Of a stretch of DNA of 64,000 nt, positions 25,901 to 34,639 are shown piece by piece (position 1 is the stretch's first letter; every line of letters begins with the position of its first letter). Position numbers and translations under genes: made by a program. Origin of the DNA: a virus; the IMG/VR virus record IMGVR_UViG_3300028558_000029, positions 1 to 64,000 of that record. One strand, 5' to 3'. The notes below the pieces were generated by a model. That model ran no database searches. It saw only the letters and a program-made list of their open reading frames with translations, and had not been told where the DNA came from.

Positions 25901-25987
25901 GGGGCTGGCGGTGCCAACACACCTCCAGGCTTCGTTCCCGGTGATACGGCAACCTACGGCGGCACCGGCACCCCGGTCCAGCCGTGA
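22979..25987 (+). CDS. large internal virion / DNA-ejection protein
   Basis: A 1002-residue protein, the largest in the window. The start is ATG 22979; a GTG one codon earlier is also possible. The N-terminal region has repeated YTTPEGKLQVKPYVV / YRDPEGVLRTKPTY units. A Gly/Ala hydrophobic segment lies at about 130-230, then long helices follow. No lysozyme or transglycosylase motif is visible. By size and position it is the likely ejection-core protein. Confidence 0.6.
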   Translation: MPEVKPLDIPSVTDAESYGKITEGGQYTTPEGKLQVKPYVVNKEDPSSYRDIPDGRLYRDPEGVLRTKPTYEPIHPGAQTLFDMTDNVEEQEKVLSKFYGADSIKRDPVGDPYIVTQDGKRLKPGRGMPAVTGAIASQALPMGLAAGGDFLGGAGGGPVGAVAGGAAGSMLGQELNNTILRAAGVYDETGAQEFKQLMGAAQGGGIGSGVGRGAGLIAGGAAKAAGVAGSVIPSWLRGVMGADPERLKIALDLDAQGVRSWPSKWATHTPVLPFYEAMSRRFGFDPVRTTGKEYYERTATDLLHQLGVERGSAGRLTEQGSIPGVRAASAVDPGQAGQLLRDRVNRDMAVADGRLEVAQRAAEAAARERAAGTSADADRTYQDALKALNEEANSATMQAQHLLDGEFKSIIDDNKKAIDIAKAGENPGDLARNMANKIVTLRTAITRRARMMYSAADKAAGDDIPDVSKLTGAVDEFRSRLPQDIKENHPGLVIMLDKLGKPKEAQGGVGGQVAADFGAGGAGGEPAKSEPMTFGQLRMLRTMLRDVPNWGNLDPSFRDGMYKFFSGKVDEAIHDSANSPGIQRAAGLLDQADSFYSKNMAQFRDTKIQQITDTIKAGMPPDPGEIASMAMQGGWTERMGALRRITGPQVWKAVQSADTNQMIQASRRVDGTISGKDFARQVEDRVQNGVLDGAYDKVTADRLKLQASRALFHGGDSDIVLAPGDTLETLSKRLFDAREQIKQMAQQNPERVLRDEMQRAQRESAMRARTLTVERRNDPLSFLASPSVGAVDAAEKILGSPDLMKTVMQRYGQDSPEWITIRNVAVRRILQREFDSTGKLLGDVAGKIPEEAQRMLFPGQAYDDFHKLASNMEYLISDVPDMGSSLATAAGVMNPASWLNRLSHPIGKVAKAVPTVAARAAVEGVVAAFARFGTGGPLLRYVAKGLDGSPAQREAIREFVRKAIASGGAGFSAAGAGGANTPPGFVPGDTATYGGTGTPVQP

Positions 25988-26217
25988 AAAAAGTCGTCCA
26001 AGTCCCCGAGTTCGAGCAGTCCCTCAAGAAGCTGGCCCAGGACATCGCCGATCAGGCGTTGACCGAGCAGGACTTCAAGGCCAAGGTAGACGCCTTCAAG
26101 GCCCTGGCCGCATTCCATATCGGCGTGACCAGGGTCAAGGCCAAGATTCCAGAAGAAGACGACCAGGAGACATTCGGTGGCATCATCAGGGACATCGCGA
26201 CTACAGGCCGTGGGTGA
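25984..26217 (+). CDS. small helical hypothetical protein
   Basis: A 77-residue protein from GTG 25984, overlapping the end of the large virion gene. It is almost wholly helical and charged (FEQSLKKLAQDIADQALTEQDFKAKVDAFKALAAFH). No membrane span and no recognised family. It may be a small chaperone or virion factor. Confidence 0.55.
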   Translation: MKKVVQVPEFEQSLKKLAQDIADQALTEQDFKAKVDAFKALAAFHIGVTRVKAKIPEEDDQETFGGIIRDIATTGRG

Positions 26218-26497
26218 GCGGGAAGCACCGACGCTGGAGGAAATGCACGCTGATATGGTCGCCGCCCCGCCGACCGTAGGGCCGGGAATGGCGCTAGGCA
26301 TGGTGCTTCTCGGCATCAAAACCCTGTCCCAACGTGCGTTGGTGATGATCGGAAGCCTCGCGAATCTGGCGCTATGCGCCTCGGTTTGGTGGTTGTTCGT
26401 CCAAATGCCAGATAATCCCTCATGGCCCAAGATCGCAGCCAATGCCGGATATGGCATCTTCGTGCTTACTGCAATTTTCCTGACCAGACGAAGGTAG
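26210..26497 (+). CDS. small membrane protein, two spans
   Basis: A 95-residue protein if started at GTG 26210, which overlaps the previous stop; GTG 26177 and ATG 26255 are alternatives. Two hydrophobic stretches are seen, IGSLANLALCASVWWLFV and AANAGYGIFVLTAIFL, with a basic TRRR end. It directly precedes the signal-peptide fibre genes and could be a holin-like or export-associated membrane protein. No family match. Confidence 0.5.
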   Translation: MGEREAPTLEEMHADMVAAPPTVGPGMALGMVLLGIKTLSQRALVMIGSLANLALCASVWWLFVQMPDNPSWPKIAANAGYGIFVLTAIFLTRRR

Positions 26498-26509
26498 CGA
26501 GGGTGCGAC

Positions 26510-28099
26510 ATGCGGCTAGGCTGGCTTTCCATATTCTTTGCCGGCCTGATCGCATCGCTTCCGGCGGGTGCCGCCGAGTACATCCAGCAAGGCGGTAATG
26601 TAACCCAGGGGCATGTCGGCTCCTGGACGGCTCCCGGCATTCTTCAGGACGGTGGGCCGGCGACCGCTGGCAAGGTGACCGAACTCGGCATCACCCGGAA
26701 CGGCGGCCTGCCGTTCTGCATCTATACCGGGCCAACCTCCCCAACCGTTCGCCTGTGCTTCACCGTTAGCAGCACGGACGGCGCGACCATCACCATGGTC
26801 AACAGCGGGTCGCCGCTGCCGTTCAACGTAAATTACAATGGGGTAATTTCCCCATTCTCCATCCCTGTTCCGGTATCGCTCGCCAACGGCGGAACTGGAG
26901 TGGCACTGACCGCCAATAACGGCGGCATCGTCTATTCCAATGCCTCGACCCTGGCGATCCTGAGCGGAACCAGCACGGCCGGACTGCCGCTGATTTCTGG
27001 CTCGAATGCTGTGCCAAGCTGGGGCTCCAGGTCGGGCAACACCACGGTCTTCGGCACGGCAAGCGGCACGTTGACGGACGGTCATTGCGTGACCATCAAC
27101 GGCGGCAACTTCATCGATGCTGGCGGCCCCTGCACAACTGGCGGTGGCGGCGGAACCGTGTCGGCCGGCACGGCCGGTCAGATGACTTACTATGCCGGAT
27201 CGGGGACCGTGGTGGCTGGAAATGCCAACGCGACGATCAGCGGCGGCGCGCTGACGCTGGGCCAGTCCAGCTCGGTGGCCGGTTCCCTGATCCTCAACGG
27301 GTCTGGCAGCGGTCACGGGACGATCGTAGCCCAGGCGGCGGCGGGCACGCCAACCCTGACACTTCCGACCGGCAGCGGTACTTTCGCCAACTCGGCCTCC
27401 GCGCCCCTTTCTCTATCGGCCACAACCGGCGCGCTGACCATATCGTCGGCCACTTCCGGAGCGCTCGGTGTCGTCCAGGGCGACGGATCGACCCTGACGA
27501 TCTCGGCTGGCGTCATTTCTTGCACCACGGCGACCACCAGCCAGATCGGCTGCGTGAAGCCTGACGGCACATCGGTCACCATCTCCGGAGGCATCATATC
27601 GTCGGTCAACACTAGCGGTCCGGTCCTGCTGGCGACGCTGACCGCCAGCACCTCGGCATCGTTGACCGACACAACTCACATTACCAGCTCTTACAAGTCG
27701 TATGAGTTCAGGGTCATCAATCTACTGCCGGTGAACGCTAGCGCCACCCTGCAAATGCAGCTTTCGACCAATGCCGGCTCGTCCTATGACAGCACTCTTG
27801 GAAACTACTGGATCAACAACGCCAACAGCATGGCGTGTCCGAGCGCCGAACTCGATACGTCTAACTCCCTTCCGCTTGGCGGCATGAATTCGATCATGAA
27901 GCTGTATACGCCATCAACCAACGGCACCTACAAGATGCTCTACACGGCGGCTGTGGCGGCTTTTACCAGTTCGGATGTTCTGAGGGATGAGGTTGGCTGC
28001 ATGTATGTCGGCAGCACGTCGCCAGTGAACGCGATCAAGTTCATCGAGGACTCCGGCAGCATTAGCTCTGGCGTGATCGAGATATGGGGATACCCATGA
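26510..28099 (+). CDS. tail-fibre-like protein with Sec signal peptide (1)
   Basis: A 529-residue protein. The N-terminus is a textbook signal peptide: MRLG, a hydrophobic core and an AGA-type cleavage site before AEYIQQ. The mature start (VTQGHVGSWTAPGILQDGGPA) is a motif common at the head of phage fibres. The body is Gly/Ser/Thr-rich beta sequence, and the C-terminal 150 residues form an ordered domain with paired Cys (CPSAEL, CMYVG). The first 80 mature residues are paralogous to the next protein. Confidence 0.65.
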   Translation: MRLGWLSIFFAGLIASLPAGAAEYIQQGGNVTQGHVGSWTAPGILQDGGPATAGKVTELGITRNGGLPFCIYTGPTSPTVRLCFTVSSTDGATITMVNSGSPLPFNVNYNGVISPFSIPVPVSLANGGTGVALTANNGGIVYSNASTLAILSGTSTAGLPLISGSNAVPSWGSRSGNTTVFGTASGTLTDGHCVTINGGNFIDAGGPCTTGGGGGTVSAGTAGQMTYYAGSGTVVAGNANATISGGALTLGQSSSVAGSLILNGSGSGHGTIVAQAAAGTPTLTLPTGSGTFANSASAPLSLSATTGALTISSATSGALGVVQGDGSTLTISAGVISCTTATTSQIGCVKPDGTSVTISGGIISSVNTSGPVLLATLTASTSASLTDTTHITSSYKSYEFRVINLLPVNASATLQMQLSTNAGSSYDSTLGNYWINNANSMACPSAELDTSNSLPLGGMNSIMKLYTPSTNGTYKMLYTAAVAAFTSSDVLRDEVGCMYVGSTSPVNAIKFIEDSGSISSGVIEIWGYP

Positions 28100-29460
28100 T
28101 CCGGTCCGGCGCATTCCTGGCCGCTCTGCTGTGGGCCGTTCCGGCCCTGTCGGCTGACTATATCCAGCAGTCTGGCAGCGTCACACAGGGCCACGTCGCG
28201 TCGTGGGTGGGTTCCGGGCTTCAGCAGGACGCCGGACCGGCGACTGGCGGACGCATCACCGAACTTGGCATCACAAAGAATGGCGGGTTGCCGCTCTGTA
28301 TAAACACCGCACTGGTCGGCCTGCCGCTGGCCGAGGCGTGCCAGGGCGTCAGCTCGACGACCGGGGCATTCTTCTCGCTTCAGTCGTACAACGGTCAGGC
28401 GGCGATGCCGCTATCGTTCCTGATCAACGGCTTCACGCCGCTGGTTCTGAACGCTGACGGCACCATCACGACGAACATCACCGGGTCGACGCAGTGTCTA
28501 CAGGTCAGCACGGTGGGGCTGGTCAGCGGGAGTGGCGGAACCTGCGGTGGGGGTGGCGGGACGCCGGGCGGCTCTTCTGGGCAAGTTCAGTACAACAATA
28601 GCGGCTCATTTGGCGGCTTCACCGTCAGCGGAGACGGTACGCTTGACACCGGGACCGGGGCGCTGACCGTCAGCAGTGCGTTTGGTGGAGTGCCATTTGC
28701 TACTTCAGCTTTTGTTGACACTACGAACGCTAGCAACATTTCGTCAGGAACACTGATTCCATCGGCAGTGACCGGCACAGGCACGCTAACGGTCGGCGCA
28801 ACCGGGGCTGGATTTACGATTGATTTCGGGGCCAGCACCGTATCTGGACAGCTTGGGCTTTCTGGCGGCGGCACGGGAGCTAGCATCTCGGCAACTTCTG
28901 GCGGAATCCCATACTTCTCTTCGACCTCCGCTATGGGATCGAGCGGCCTTCTGACCCATTACGGACTGATATACGGCGGCGGTGCTGGAGCGGCTCCGGT
29001 ATCGATGGTGGCCTGCTCAAGCGGAGCCCCGGTGCTTGGCGGAAGCACAGCCCCAGTGTGTGGTTCAGATGTCAATCTGGCCTACACCGATGTGGCACAA
29101 GCGTTTACCAAGTCGCAGCGGGGGACGCCGGTCAACATCGCCATCTCTACCGCGACGTTCACCCCATCGTTCAACAATGCCCAAAATTTTGAAATCGACC
29201 TGACCTCCGCGTGTCCGTGTGCTCTGGCGAATCCAAGCACATCGCTGGTGGCCGGTCAGTCGGGAATGTTTGAGATTCACCAGGATGGCTCCGGCAGTCG
29301 CACCATCGTGACGTGGGGCAGCGACTATCAGTCGGTGGGCGGCACGAGCACGATCGTTCTCAGCACGGCCGCTAGCGCCATCGACTATCTCCCATACTAT
29401 GTCAACAACGCAGCGACCGCCATTGTGTTTGGCGGCCTGATCAGATCGCCGAGCCACTGA
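28096..29460 (+). CDS. tail-fibre-like protein with Sec signal peptide (2)
   Basis: A 454-residue protein starting at ATG 28096, overlapping the previous stop. The signal peptide ends ALSA before DYIQQSG. The mature start (SVTQGHVASWVGSGLQQDAGPA, split here as VTQGHVASW and LQQDAGPA) repeats that of the preceding protein, so the pair arose by duplication. The body is Gly-rich beta repeats. The C-terminus (SGMFEIHQDGSGSRTIVTWG) is an ordered domain seen in many fibres. Confidence 0.65.
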   Translation: MIRSGAFLAALLWAVPALSADYIQQSGSVTQGHVASWVGSGLQQDAGPATGGRITELGITKNGGLPLCINTALVGLPLAEACQGVSSTTGAFFSLQSYNGQAAMPLSFLINGFTPLVLNADGTITTNITGSTQCLQVSTVGLVSGSGGTCGGGGGTPGGSSGQVQYNNSGSFGGFTVSGDGTLDTGTGALTVSSAFGGVPFATSAFVDTTNASNISSGTLIPSAVTGTGTLTVGATGAGFTIDFGASTVSGQLGLSGGGTGASISATSGGIPYFSSTSAMGSSGLLTHYGLIYGGGAGAAPVSMVACSSGAPVLGGSTAPVCGSDVNLAYTDVAQAFTKSQRGTPVNIAISTATFTPSFNNAQNFEIDLTSACPCALANPSTSLVAGQSGMFEIHQDGSGSRTIVTWGSDYQSVGGTSTIVLSTAASAIDYLPYYVNNAATAIVFGGLIRSPSH

Positions 29461-30389
29461 TGCGCCAAGCCCTAATCACTGCTGTTTTGCTATTCTTTTA
29501 TACGGGGATCGGATTTCCAGCCGAAGCCCAGATCGTGGGGACTTTCGTTCAGGCGTCTCCATTTACAGGGCTGGGTGACGCGGTCACCGGAGCCACCGCC
29601 TATTGGTCCTGCTCAAGGGCCTACTCTTCGGTGACAACGGCGTCTAAGGCGTGCAACATATGCGATGCGGCCAATACTCATTGTGTTGATGTTTACAGTG
29701 ACGCCGGCACCGGGATTGTGCCGGTTCCAAAACCAGACGGCAGCACGCCATGCGACAACTCCGGCAACATCTGTACGGTTCAGACGGTATACAATCAGGT
29801 AAGCCCTGGAAATTACAACTTCGGGCAATCCACCGCCGCCAGCCGCCCAACTTTGGCAATATCTTCCTTGGGAAGCGCCGTCCAATACATAAAGTTTGTT
29901 GGGACTAGTTCTCAACATATGGACGGTAACACGGGTCCTAACCTAAGTAACAACCCGACTACTTATGTGTTTTACTCTCAAAGGAACGGTTCATTCACAA
30001 CCGAGGGGACTATACTAAGTAACCAAACTGGTCTTACCACCCAGCAAACTGATTATAAAAATGCCACCAACTCATTGTCTGTAGTGAATGTGATCAGCAA
30101 CACGGTGACTGCTTCTGATAGCGCATGGCATTCTATTCAGACCATTGCTAATGGTGCATCGCCGGCATCTTTCGTTTGGGTGGATAGCACGTTGACAACT
30201 GCCAACCTTAGCGCCACCGGGACCACAACAAAACTATGTATGGGTTCTCTTGGAAACGGCGGCACCACATGCACGGCCACTGGATTTTATGTGACCGCCA
30301 TTATCGGCGAGATCGCTATCTATGACGGTGTCGCCTTCAACGCCACTCAGCACGACAATGTCAACGCGAATCAGGCAGCGTTTTACTAA
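29460..30389 (+). CDS. secreted lectin / arabinofuranosidase-like protein
   Basis: A 309-residue protein with a signal peptide ending PAEA before QIVG. The mature part has GATAYWSCSRAYSS, VDVYSDAGTGIV and VYNQVSPGNYNFGQST, a degenerate form of the concanavalin-like or arabinofuranosidase-like module (SRAYxG ... YDQSGNxxDxxQ) used in many phage fibres to bind sugar. The second half is clearly more AT-rich than its surroundings, suggesting recent exchange. The family's catalytic residues could not be identified. Confidence 0.6.
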   Translation: MRQALITAVLLFFYTGIGFPAEAQIVGTFVQASPFTGLGDAVTGATAYWSCSRAYSSVTTASKACNICDAANTHCVDVYSDAGTGIVPVPKPDGSTPCDNSGNICTVQTVYNQVSPGNYNFGQSTAASRPTLAISSLGSAVQYIKFVGTSSQHMDGNTGPNLSNNPTTYVFYSQRNGSFTTEGTILSNQTGLTTQQTDYKNATNSLSVVNVISNTVTASDSAWHSIQTIANGASPASFVWVDSTLTTANLSATGTTTKLCMGSLGNGGTTCTATGFYVTAIIGEIAIYDGVAFNATQHDNVNANQAAFY

Positions 30390-30431
30390 ACCGTGAAGGT
30401 AGGCTACCATCTGCCCCAGGAGGGCGTTTAA

Positions 30432-31802
30432 ATGATCAAGCGTGTTCTAGGGGCGTTGGCATTGGTGACGGCGGTAGCGTTCTGGCATAGCGCCAGCGCC
30501 GCCGAGGCCGATCTGTACTGCCTGACCAGCAGCACGCCGCCGTTTCAGCCGTGCTCCGGCACCAACCCCCTCCAGGTCACCGCTTCCGTTAGCGCGACCA
30601 CGGCCTACACAGCAGCCGCCGCGCTGCCTTCGCTTTCTCCTGGAACGCAGGCCGGCTATGAGAGCCTGTCCGGCGGACAGTATGTTCAGCCGATCTTTGG
30701 CACGACTATCGTCGACCTGACCCATGGCTTGCCGGTCAATATTGTGGCCGGGGCCGGGGCCGGTGGTACGTCGTCGAACTATGGAGCCGCCTTCCCGACT
30801 GCCGGTACCGCCATTGGCTTGACCGATGGTACGAACATGCGAGCATTGACCGGCATCAATTATACCGGAACCTCGTATTCTGCTGCGACTTCGGTGGTTC
30901 AGGCGCTTCCTGCTGGGACAAACGTCATCGGTCACGTCATTACCGATACCGGGTCGACGACGGCAGTTACTGGCACCGTGACTGTATCCGGCACCGTCAC
31001 TGCCAACGCTGGCACGGGAACATTCAGTGTGGCCGGAACCGGTAGCGCCGGAACCGCCAACGCTGGCGTCGTTACCATACAGGGTATTGCGTCGATGACG
31101 CCGGTTCAGGTGTCGCAGGCCACTGCTGCCAACCTGAATGCCACTGTCGTTGGCGCGGGAACGGCCGGCAGCCCCAGCGGTGGCGTTGTATCTATTCAGG
31201 GCGTGGCCTCCGGAACCGTTGTCCCGGTGACAGCGACCAACCTTTCGACCAATCTCGCACAGGTCAATGGCGCGACGGTCAATGTTGGAACTGGTGCGGC
31301 CTCCACCGGTACCCAGCGAGTTACCACGTCGACTGATAGCACCATCGGGACCGTCACATCAGTCACCGCAATCGCCAATGCCTTGCCATCTGGCAGCAAC
31401 GTCATTGGTCATGTGGTAACCGACAGCGGCTCCCTGACCACGCAGACCCCGGCGACCAGCGGTGGCCTTTCCGTAGCCCGGACGATCCTGGCGAACAACA
31501 CCACTTCGGTGGCGGTCAAGGCCAGTGCCGGTCAAGTCTACCATATCGATGCGACTAACAATTCGACCAGCGTTAACGCCTATTTCAAGATTTACAACAT
31601 AGCCCAGGGCTCCAATACCTGCGGATCGAATACCCCGATCATGACGATCATGGTCCCGTTTGGCAGCGGCTTCGTGCTGGACGACGCCAATGGATTCGCC
31701 TTCTCCACAGCAATCTCGGTCTGCGTCACAACCGGGCTGGCGGATGCGGACACGGGCGCTCCTGCCGCCACGTCCGGCACCTGGAACGTAGGCTATAAGT
31801 GA
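30432..31802 (+). CDS. tail-fibre-like protein with Sec signal peptide (3)
   Basis: A 456-residue protein preceded by AGGAGG nine bases upstream. The signal peptide ends SASA before AEADLYC. The body has repeated units (NVIGHVITDTGS / NVIGHVVTDSGS; VVTIQGIAS / VVSIQGVAS) that look like a beta-helix. The C-terminal domain (ASAGQVYHIDATNNSTSVNAYFKIYN) is a fold seen at the end of phage receptor-binding proteins. It is probably a host-binding fibre. Confidence 0.65.
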   Translation: MIKRVLGALALVTAVAFWHSASAAEADLYCLTSSTPPFQPCSGTNPLQVTASVSATTAYTAAAALPSLSPGTQAGYESLSGGQYVQPIFGTTIVDLTHGLPVNIVAGAGAGGTSSNYGAAFPTAGTAIGLTDGTNMRALTGINYTGTSYSAATSVVQALPAGTNVIGHVITDTGSTTAVTGTVTVSGTVTANAGTGTFSVAGTGSAGTANAGVVTIQGIASMTPVQVSQATAANLNATVVGAGTAGSPSGGVVSIQGVASGTVVPVTATNLSTNLAQVNGATVNVGTGAASTGTQRVTTSTDSTIGTVTSVTAIANALPSGSNVIGHVVTDSGSLTTQTPATSGGLSVARTILANNTTSVAVKASAGQVYHIDATNNSTSVNAYFKIYNIAQGSNTCGSNTPIMTIMVPFGSGFVLDDANGFAFSTAISVCVTTGLADADTGAPAATSGTWNVGYK

Positions 31803-33514
31803 TGCGGGCGCTCGTCGCGGCTGTTCTGTTTGGGCTGACCCTGACGGCAGGGTTGCATCAGTCGGCCTATGCGGTTGGCGAGATGATGATGGGGGTTGGG
31901 AAGGCGGCGGCTGTTGGTGGCTGCTCGTACACCGGCCCTGTCGACGTGGTGGCTGGCCCGACGATCCTCTACTCGACCAGGGCCGCGAGCACCGCGACGT
32001 GCGGGAACAAGCTGATGAACGTCTGTAACGTCAGCGATGTGGCCTGTGGCGACCTTTCCAGCAGTGCATCGACCGGCAAGATGGTTATTTCGACCATCGG
32101 CGGATCGAACTGCTCCATCGTCACCTGCACGATCAAGACGTGGTATGACCTCTCCGGGAACGCCAACGACACAACGCAGAGCACCATTGCGAGCCGGGCG
32201 ACCTTCACGGTCAGTTGCCAGAACTCGCAGCCTTGCGCGACTTGCGCCGGTTCCTGCATCTATGCGTCGGGCAGCGCGATCTCGACGACCCAGCCGTTCA
32301 CAATGATCTCCTACGCCGAACGGACGGGGGCGACGACCTCGCTCAACTCCATCGCCCGTTCGGTCACGACCACTATCATCCTTGAGTTCACGACCTCGGC
32401 CAACCAGGCGGGGATCACGGCCGGGACGCTGGCGACGGCGACGGCCTCGGACAACGCCTTCCACAGCATCAACGCGGTGGCGAATGGGGCCTCCTCGCTG
32501 CTCTCGATCGATGGTGCGACGGCGACGGTATCGGCCAACACCAACGCGATGTCGGCCAAGGTGTTCTGCGTGGGGACCGGGAACAACGCCTGCACCAGCG
32601 CCGCTTCCGGCCTGAACGGGAACCTGACCGAGGTTGGAATCTGGGGCTCGACCGGCTTCACGACCAGCAACTTGACCTCCATGAACACCAATCAGGCGAC
32701 GTTCTGGGGGACGACCTTCGCCGGTGCGGGCGATGTTGTCTCGGGTGCCACGGCCTTCTGGTCAGCGAGCCGGGCCTATGCCGGGGCGACTCGGGGGCTC
32801 AAGGTCGCGAACGTCTGCAATGTTGCTGATGCGGCCTGCGCGGATATCAGCAGCGATATCTCAAGCGGAGTGGTAGCCGCCCCCACCATCGGGGGCAGCG
32901 CATGCTCGGTCGTCACCTGTACGATCAAGGTTATGTACGACCAAACCCTGGGCGGTTTCGATGCCACCCAGGCGACCATCGCAACGCGGGCCACGCTAAC
33001 CGTGGCTAGCCTAGGCAGTGCGGCTATCTACGCCTCCGGGAGCGGATCACAGTTTTACCCCTTGACTGCGGCTACCACCGTCGTGGAGCCATGGACGTTC
33101 ATATCCTTTAGTAAAAGGAGCGGGAATTTTACAGGCTTTGGAGGTGTTCTATCGGACATAAACTCAGGGACGCACCTATACTATAGGTCGATTGTCGATA
33201 GCGTTGGCTTCGATGTTAATGGAACGGCGATAACCATTTCCGGAGCAGTTCCAGATGCGTCATATCATTCTCTTATCGGCGTATCTGCTTCAGTTGGAAG
33301 TAATAGCCTTTTAGTTGTAGATGGCTCGGCCACCACTGGAACCACAGGGACATCATCTCTAAGTGGTGGATTTTGTTTGTTTTCGACTTCTAATGGGAGT
33401 GTTTGCGGAACGATTGCATCGACTGCAAATATAGGGGAGCTTGCTGTATACCCCATTGGGTTCAACTCCACGCAATACGGCAATATGAACACCAACGAGG
33501 CGGCATTCTACTGA
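31802..33514 (+). CDS. secreted protein with two tandem lectin / arabinofuranosidase-like modules
   Basis: A 570-residue protein starting at ATG 31802. The signal peptide ends SAYA before VGEM. Two copies of one module follow, at about 45-300 and 305-570: each has a TRA/SRAY start, NVCNVxDxAC, TIGGSxC, CTIK and a YDxxxG...DxTQxTIA block, plus a C-terminal strand region. The second copy becomes AT-rich from about 33040. It is homologous to the 29460 gene and probably binds or cuts a surface glycan. Confidence 0.6.
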   Translation: MRALVAAVLFGLTLTAGLHQSAYAVGEMMMGVGKAAAVGGCSYTGPVDVVAGPTILYSTRAASTATCGNKLMNVCNVSDVACGDLSSSASTGKMVISTIGGSNCSIVTCTIKTWYDLSGNANDTTQSTIASRATFTVSCQNSQPCATCAGSCIYASGSAISTTQPFTMISYAERTGATTSLNSIARSVTTTIILEFTTSANQAGITAGTLATATASDNAFHSINAVANGASSLLSIDGATATVSANTNAMSAKVFCVGTGNNACTSAASGLNGNLTEVGIWGSTGFTTSNLTSMNTNQATFWGTTFAGAGDVVSGATAFWSASRAYAGATRGLKVANVCNVADAACADISSDISSGVVAAPTIGGSACSVVTCTIKVMYDQTLGGFDATQATIATRATLTVASLGSAAIYASGSGSQFYPLTAATTVVEPWTFISFSKRSGNFTGFGGVLSDINSGTHLYYRSIVDSVGFDVNGTAITISGAVPDASYHSLIGVSASVGSNSLLVVDGSATTGTTGTSSLSGGFCLFSTSNGSVCGTIASTANIGELAVYPIGFNSTQYGNMNTNEAAFY

Positions 33515-34014
33515 TGCGCAAGATCATCCTCTTCTTCCTGCTCGTGGCCTCCCCGGCCTTCGCCCAGGTCACGACCAACAGCTATCTGCCGCAATCCGAT
33601 CTCAGCACGGCCGCTGGACGGAGTCAGCTTGAGGCTCAGGCGATGGGGGCGACTCCGGACGGGAAGGGCAACTATCCGGGGTGGTGGGAATACCGGGCCT
33701 ATCCATGTACCAAGGGGCCGACCGTGTTCATCACCATAGAGGCCGCGCCGCGCCAGCTCGCCACCGTGGGCTCCGACGACTTCACCGCCAATCCGCGCGC
33801 TCCGGTGATCGCGGCGACGGGGCGCAGCGTGCTCGCGCCTGCGGTCAACGGCCGGCTGAACATGGTCGCGGAGATGGCCCCGGTGATCGATCAGCAAACG
33901 GGGAAGGCCCAGCGCGCAGCGCCGACTGGCCTGAGTGCCGACGAGATCATTGCGCTGGTGCCCTACGAAACGATGCAGTCAAACGGGTGTTTCCCCGACC
34001 CAGGCCAGAACTGA
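33514..34014 (+). CDS. small secreted protein, unknown
   Basis: A 166-residue protein with a short clear signal peptide (MRKIILFFLLVASPAFA, then QVTTNS). The mature part has LPQSDLSTAAGRSQLEAQAMG, a PGWWEYRAYPC block and a LNMVAEMAPVIDQQTGKAQRAAP block; two Cys could form a disulfide. It ends the run of fibre genes. The role is unknown; it could be a periplasmic chaperone, or a fibre tip. Confidence 0.55.
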   Translation: MRKIILFFLLVASPAFAQVTTNSYLPQSDLSTAAGRSQLEAQAMGATPDGKGNYPGWWEYRAYPCTKGPTVFITIEAAPRQLATVGSDDFTANPRAPVIAATGRSVLAPAVNGRLNMVAEMAPVIDQQTGKAQRAAPTGLSADEIIALVPYETMQSNGCFPDPGQN

Positions 34015-34078
34015 CATTGACAAATCAGTGTGACCATCAGCAACCTGCGACAGGCTCGTAACCCGTCAAGGAACGATC

Positions 34079-34378
34079 ATGATGACACGAATTGCCGCGA
34101 TTGCGTTTGGTGGAGTAGCGATGGCTCTCTCCCTGTTTGCTCCGGCCATGGCTGCCGACGCACCACCGGCCCCGCCTGAAAAGCCAGCGCTGGCGGAGCC
34201 AGCCAAGCCAGCCAATTACACCATCACCCTGACCATGGACCAGCTCGTCGCCCTGGACTCGATCCTGAACGAGTCCAATTCGCCGTACCGTCTGGTTGCC
34301 GCCCTGCGGCAGTCCATCATCACCCAGTATCAGGCACAGCTCTCAAAGGCCGACCCGGCCAAGGCAGAAGGAAAATAA
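34079..34378 (+). CDS. small secreted protein, unknown
   Basis: A 99-residue protein with an N-terminal signal-like segment (IAAIAFGGVAMALSLFAPAMA, shown here as its parts IAAIAFGGVAM and ALSLFAPAMA) followed by ADAPPAPPEKP, a Pro-rich linker, and a helical end (TMDQLVALDSILNESNSPY). The composition would also fit an outer-membrane spanin-type subunit, but no lipobox Cys is present. It is the seventh consecutive gene with a signal peptide and precedes the lysis genes. Confidence 0.5.
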   Translation: MMTRIAAIAFGGVAMALSLFAPAMAADAPPAPPEKPALAEPAKPANYTITLTMDQLVALDSILNESNSPYRLVAALRQSIITQYQAQLSKADPAKAEGK

Positions 34379-34381
34379 GCA

Positions 34382-34639
34382 ATGGCCGGCGACTCAAGCG
34401 ATTCTGGAGCCTATGAGCGCCGGTCTGACGATGGCTGGATGGGAAAGCGGTTCGACCGCATGCTCAACATCATCCAGGTGTCGGCGATCATCATTGGTGG
34501 GGTCTACGCCCTCGCCCAGATGAGGGAGCAGGTTTCCGGGCTGCGATCCGACCTGACCGGGTTCGAGGATCGCATGGACAAAACGGTCACGGATATGGGC
34601 AGGCGTATCGACTCCATTCTTCTTTCTGGCAAGAAATGA
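34382..34639 (+). CDS. membrane protein with coiled coil (spanin- or XhlA-like candidate)
   Basis: An 85-residue protein with one membrane span (IQVSAIIIGGVYALA, about 31-45) followed by a coiled coil (LRSDLTGFEDRMDKTVTDMG). Topology and the overlap with the endolysin gene suggest a lysis accessory such as an inner-membrane spanin or XhlA-type protein. The family is not certain. Confidence 0.5.
   Translation: MAGDSSDSGAYERRSDDGWMGKRFDRMLNIIQVSAIIIGGVYALAQMREQVSGLRSDLTGFEDRMDKTVTDMGRRIDSILLSGKK

Noticed and set aside
34017-34050. TTGACA at 34017 as a promoter for the 34079 gene
   Set aside because: No -10 box lies at 15-19 bases.
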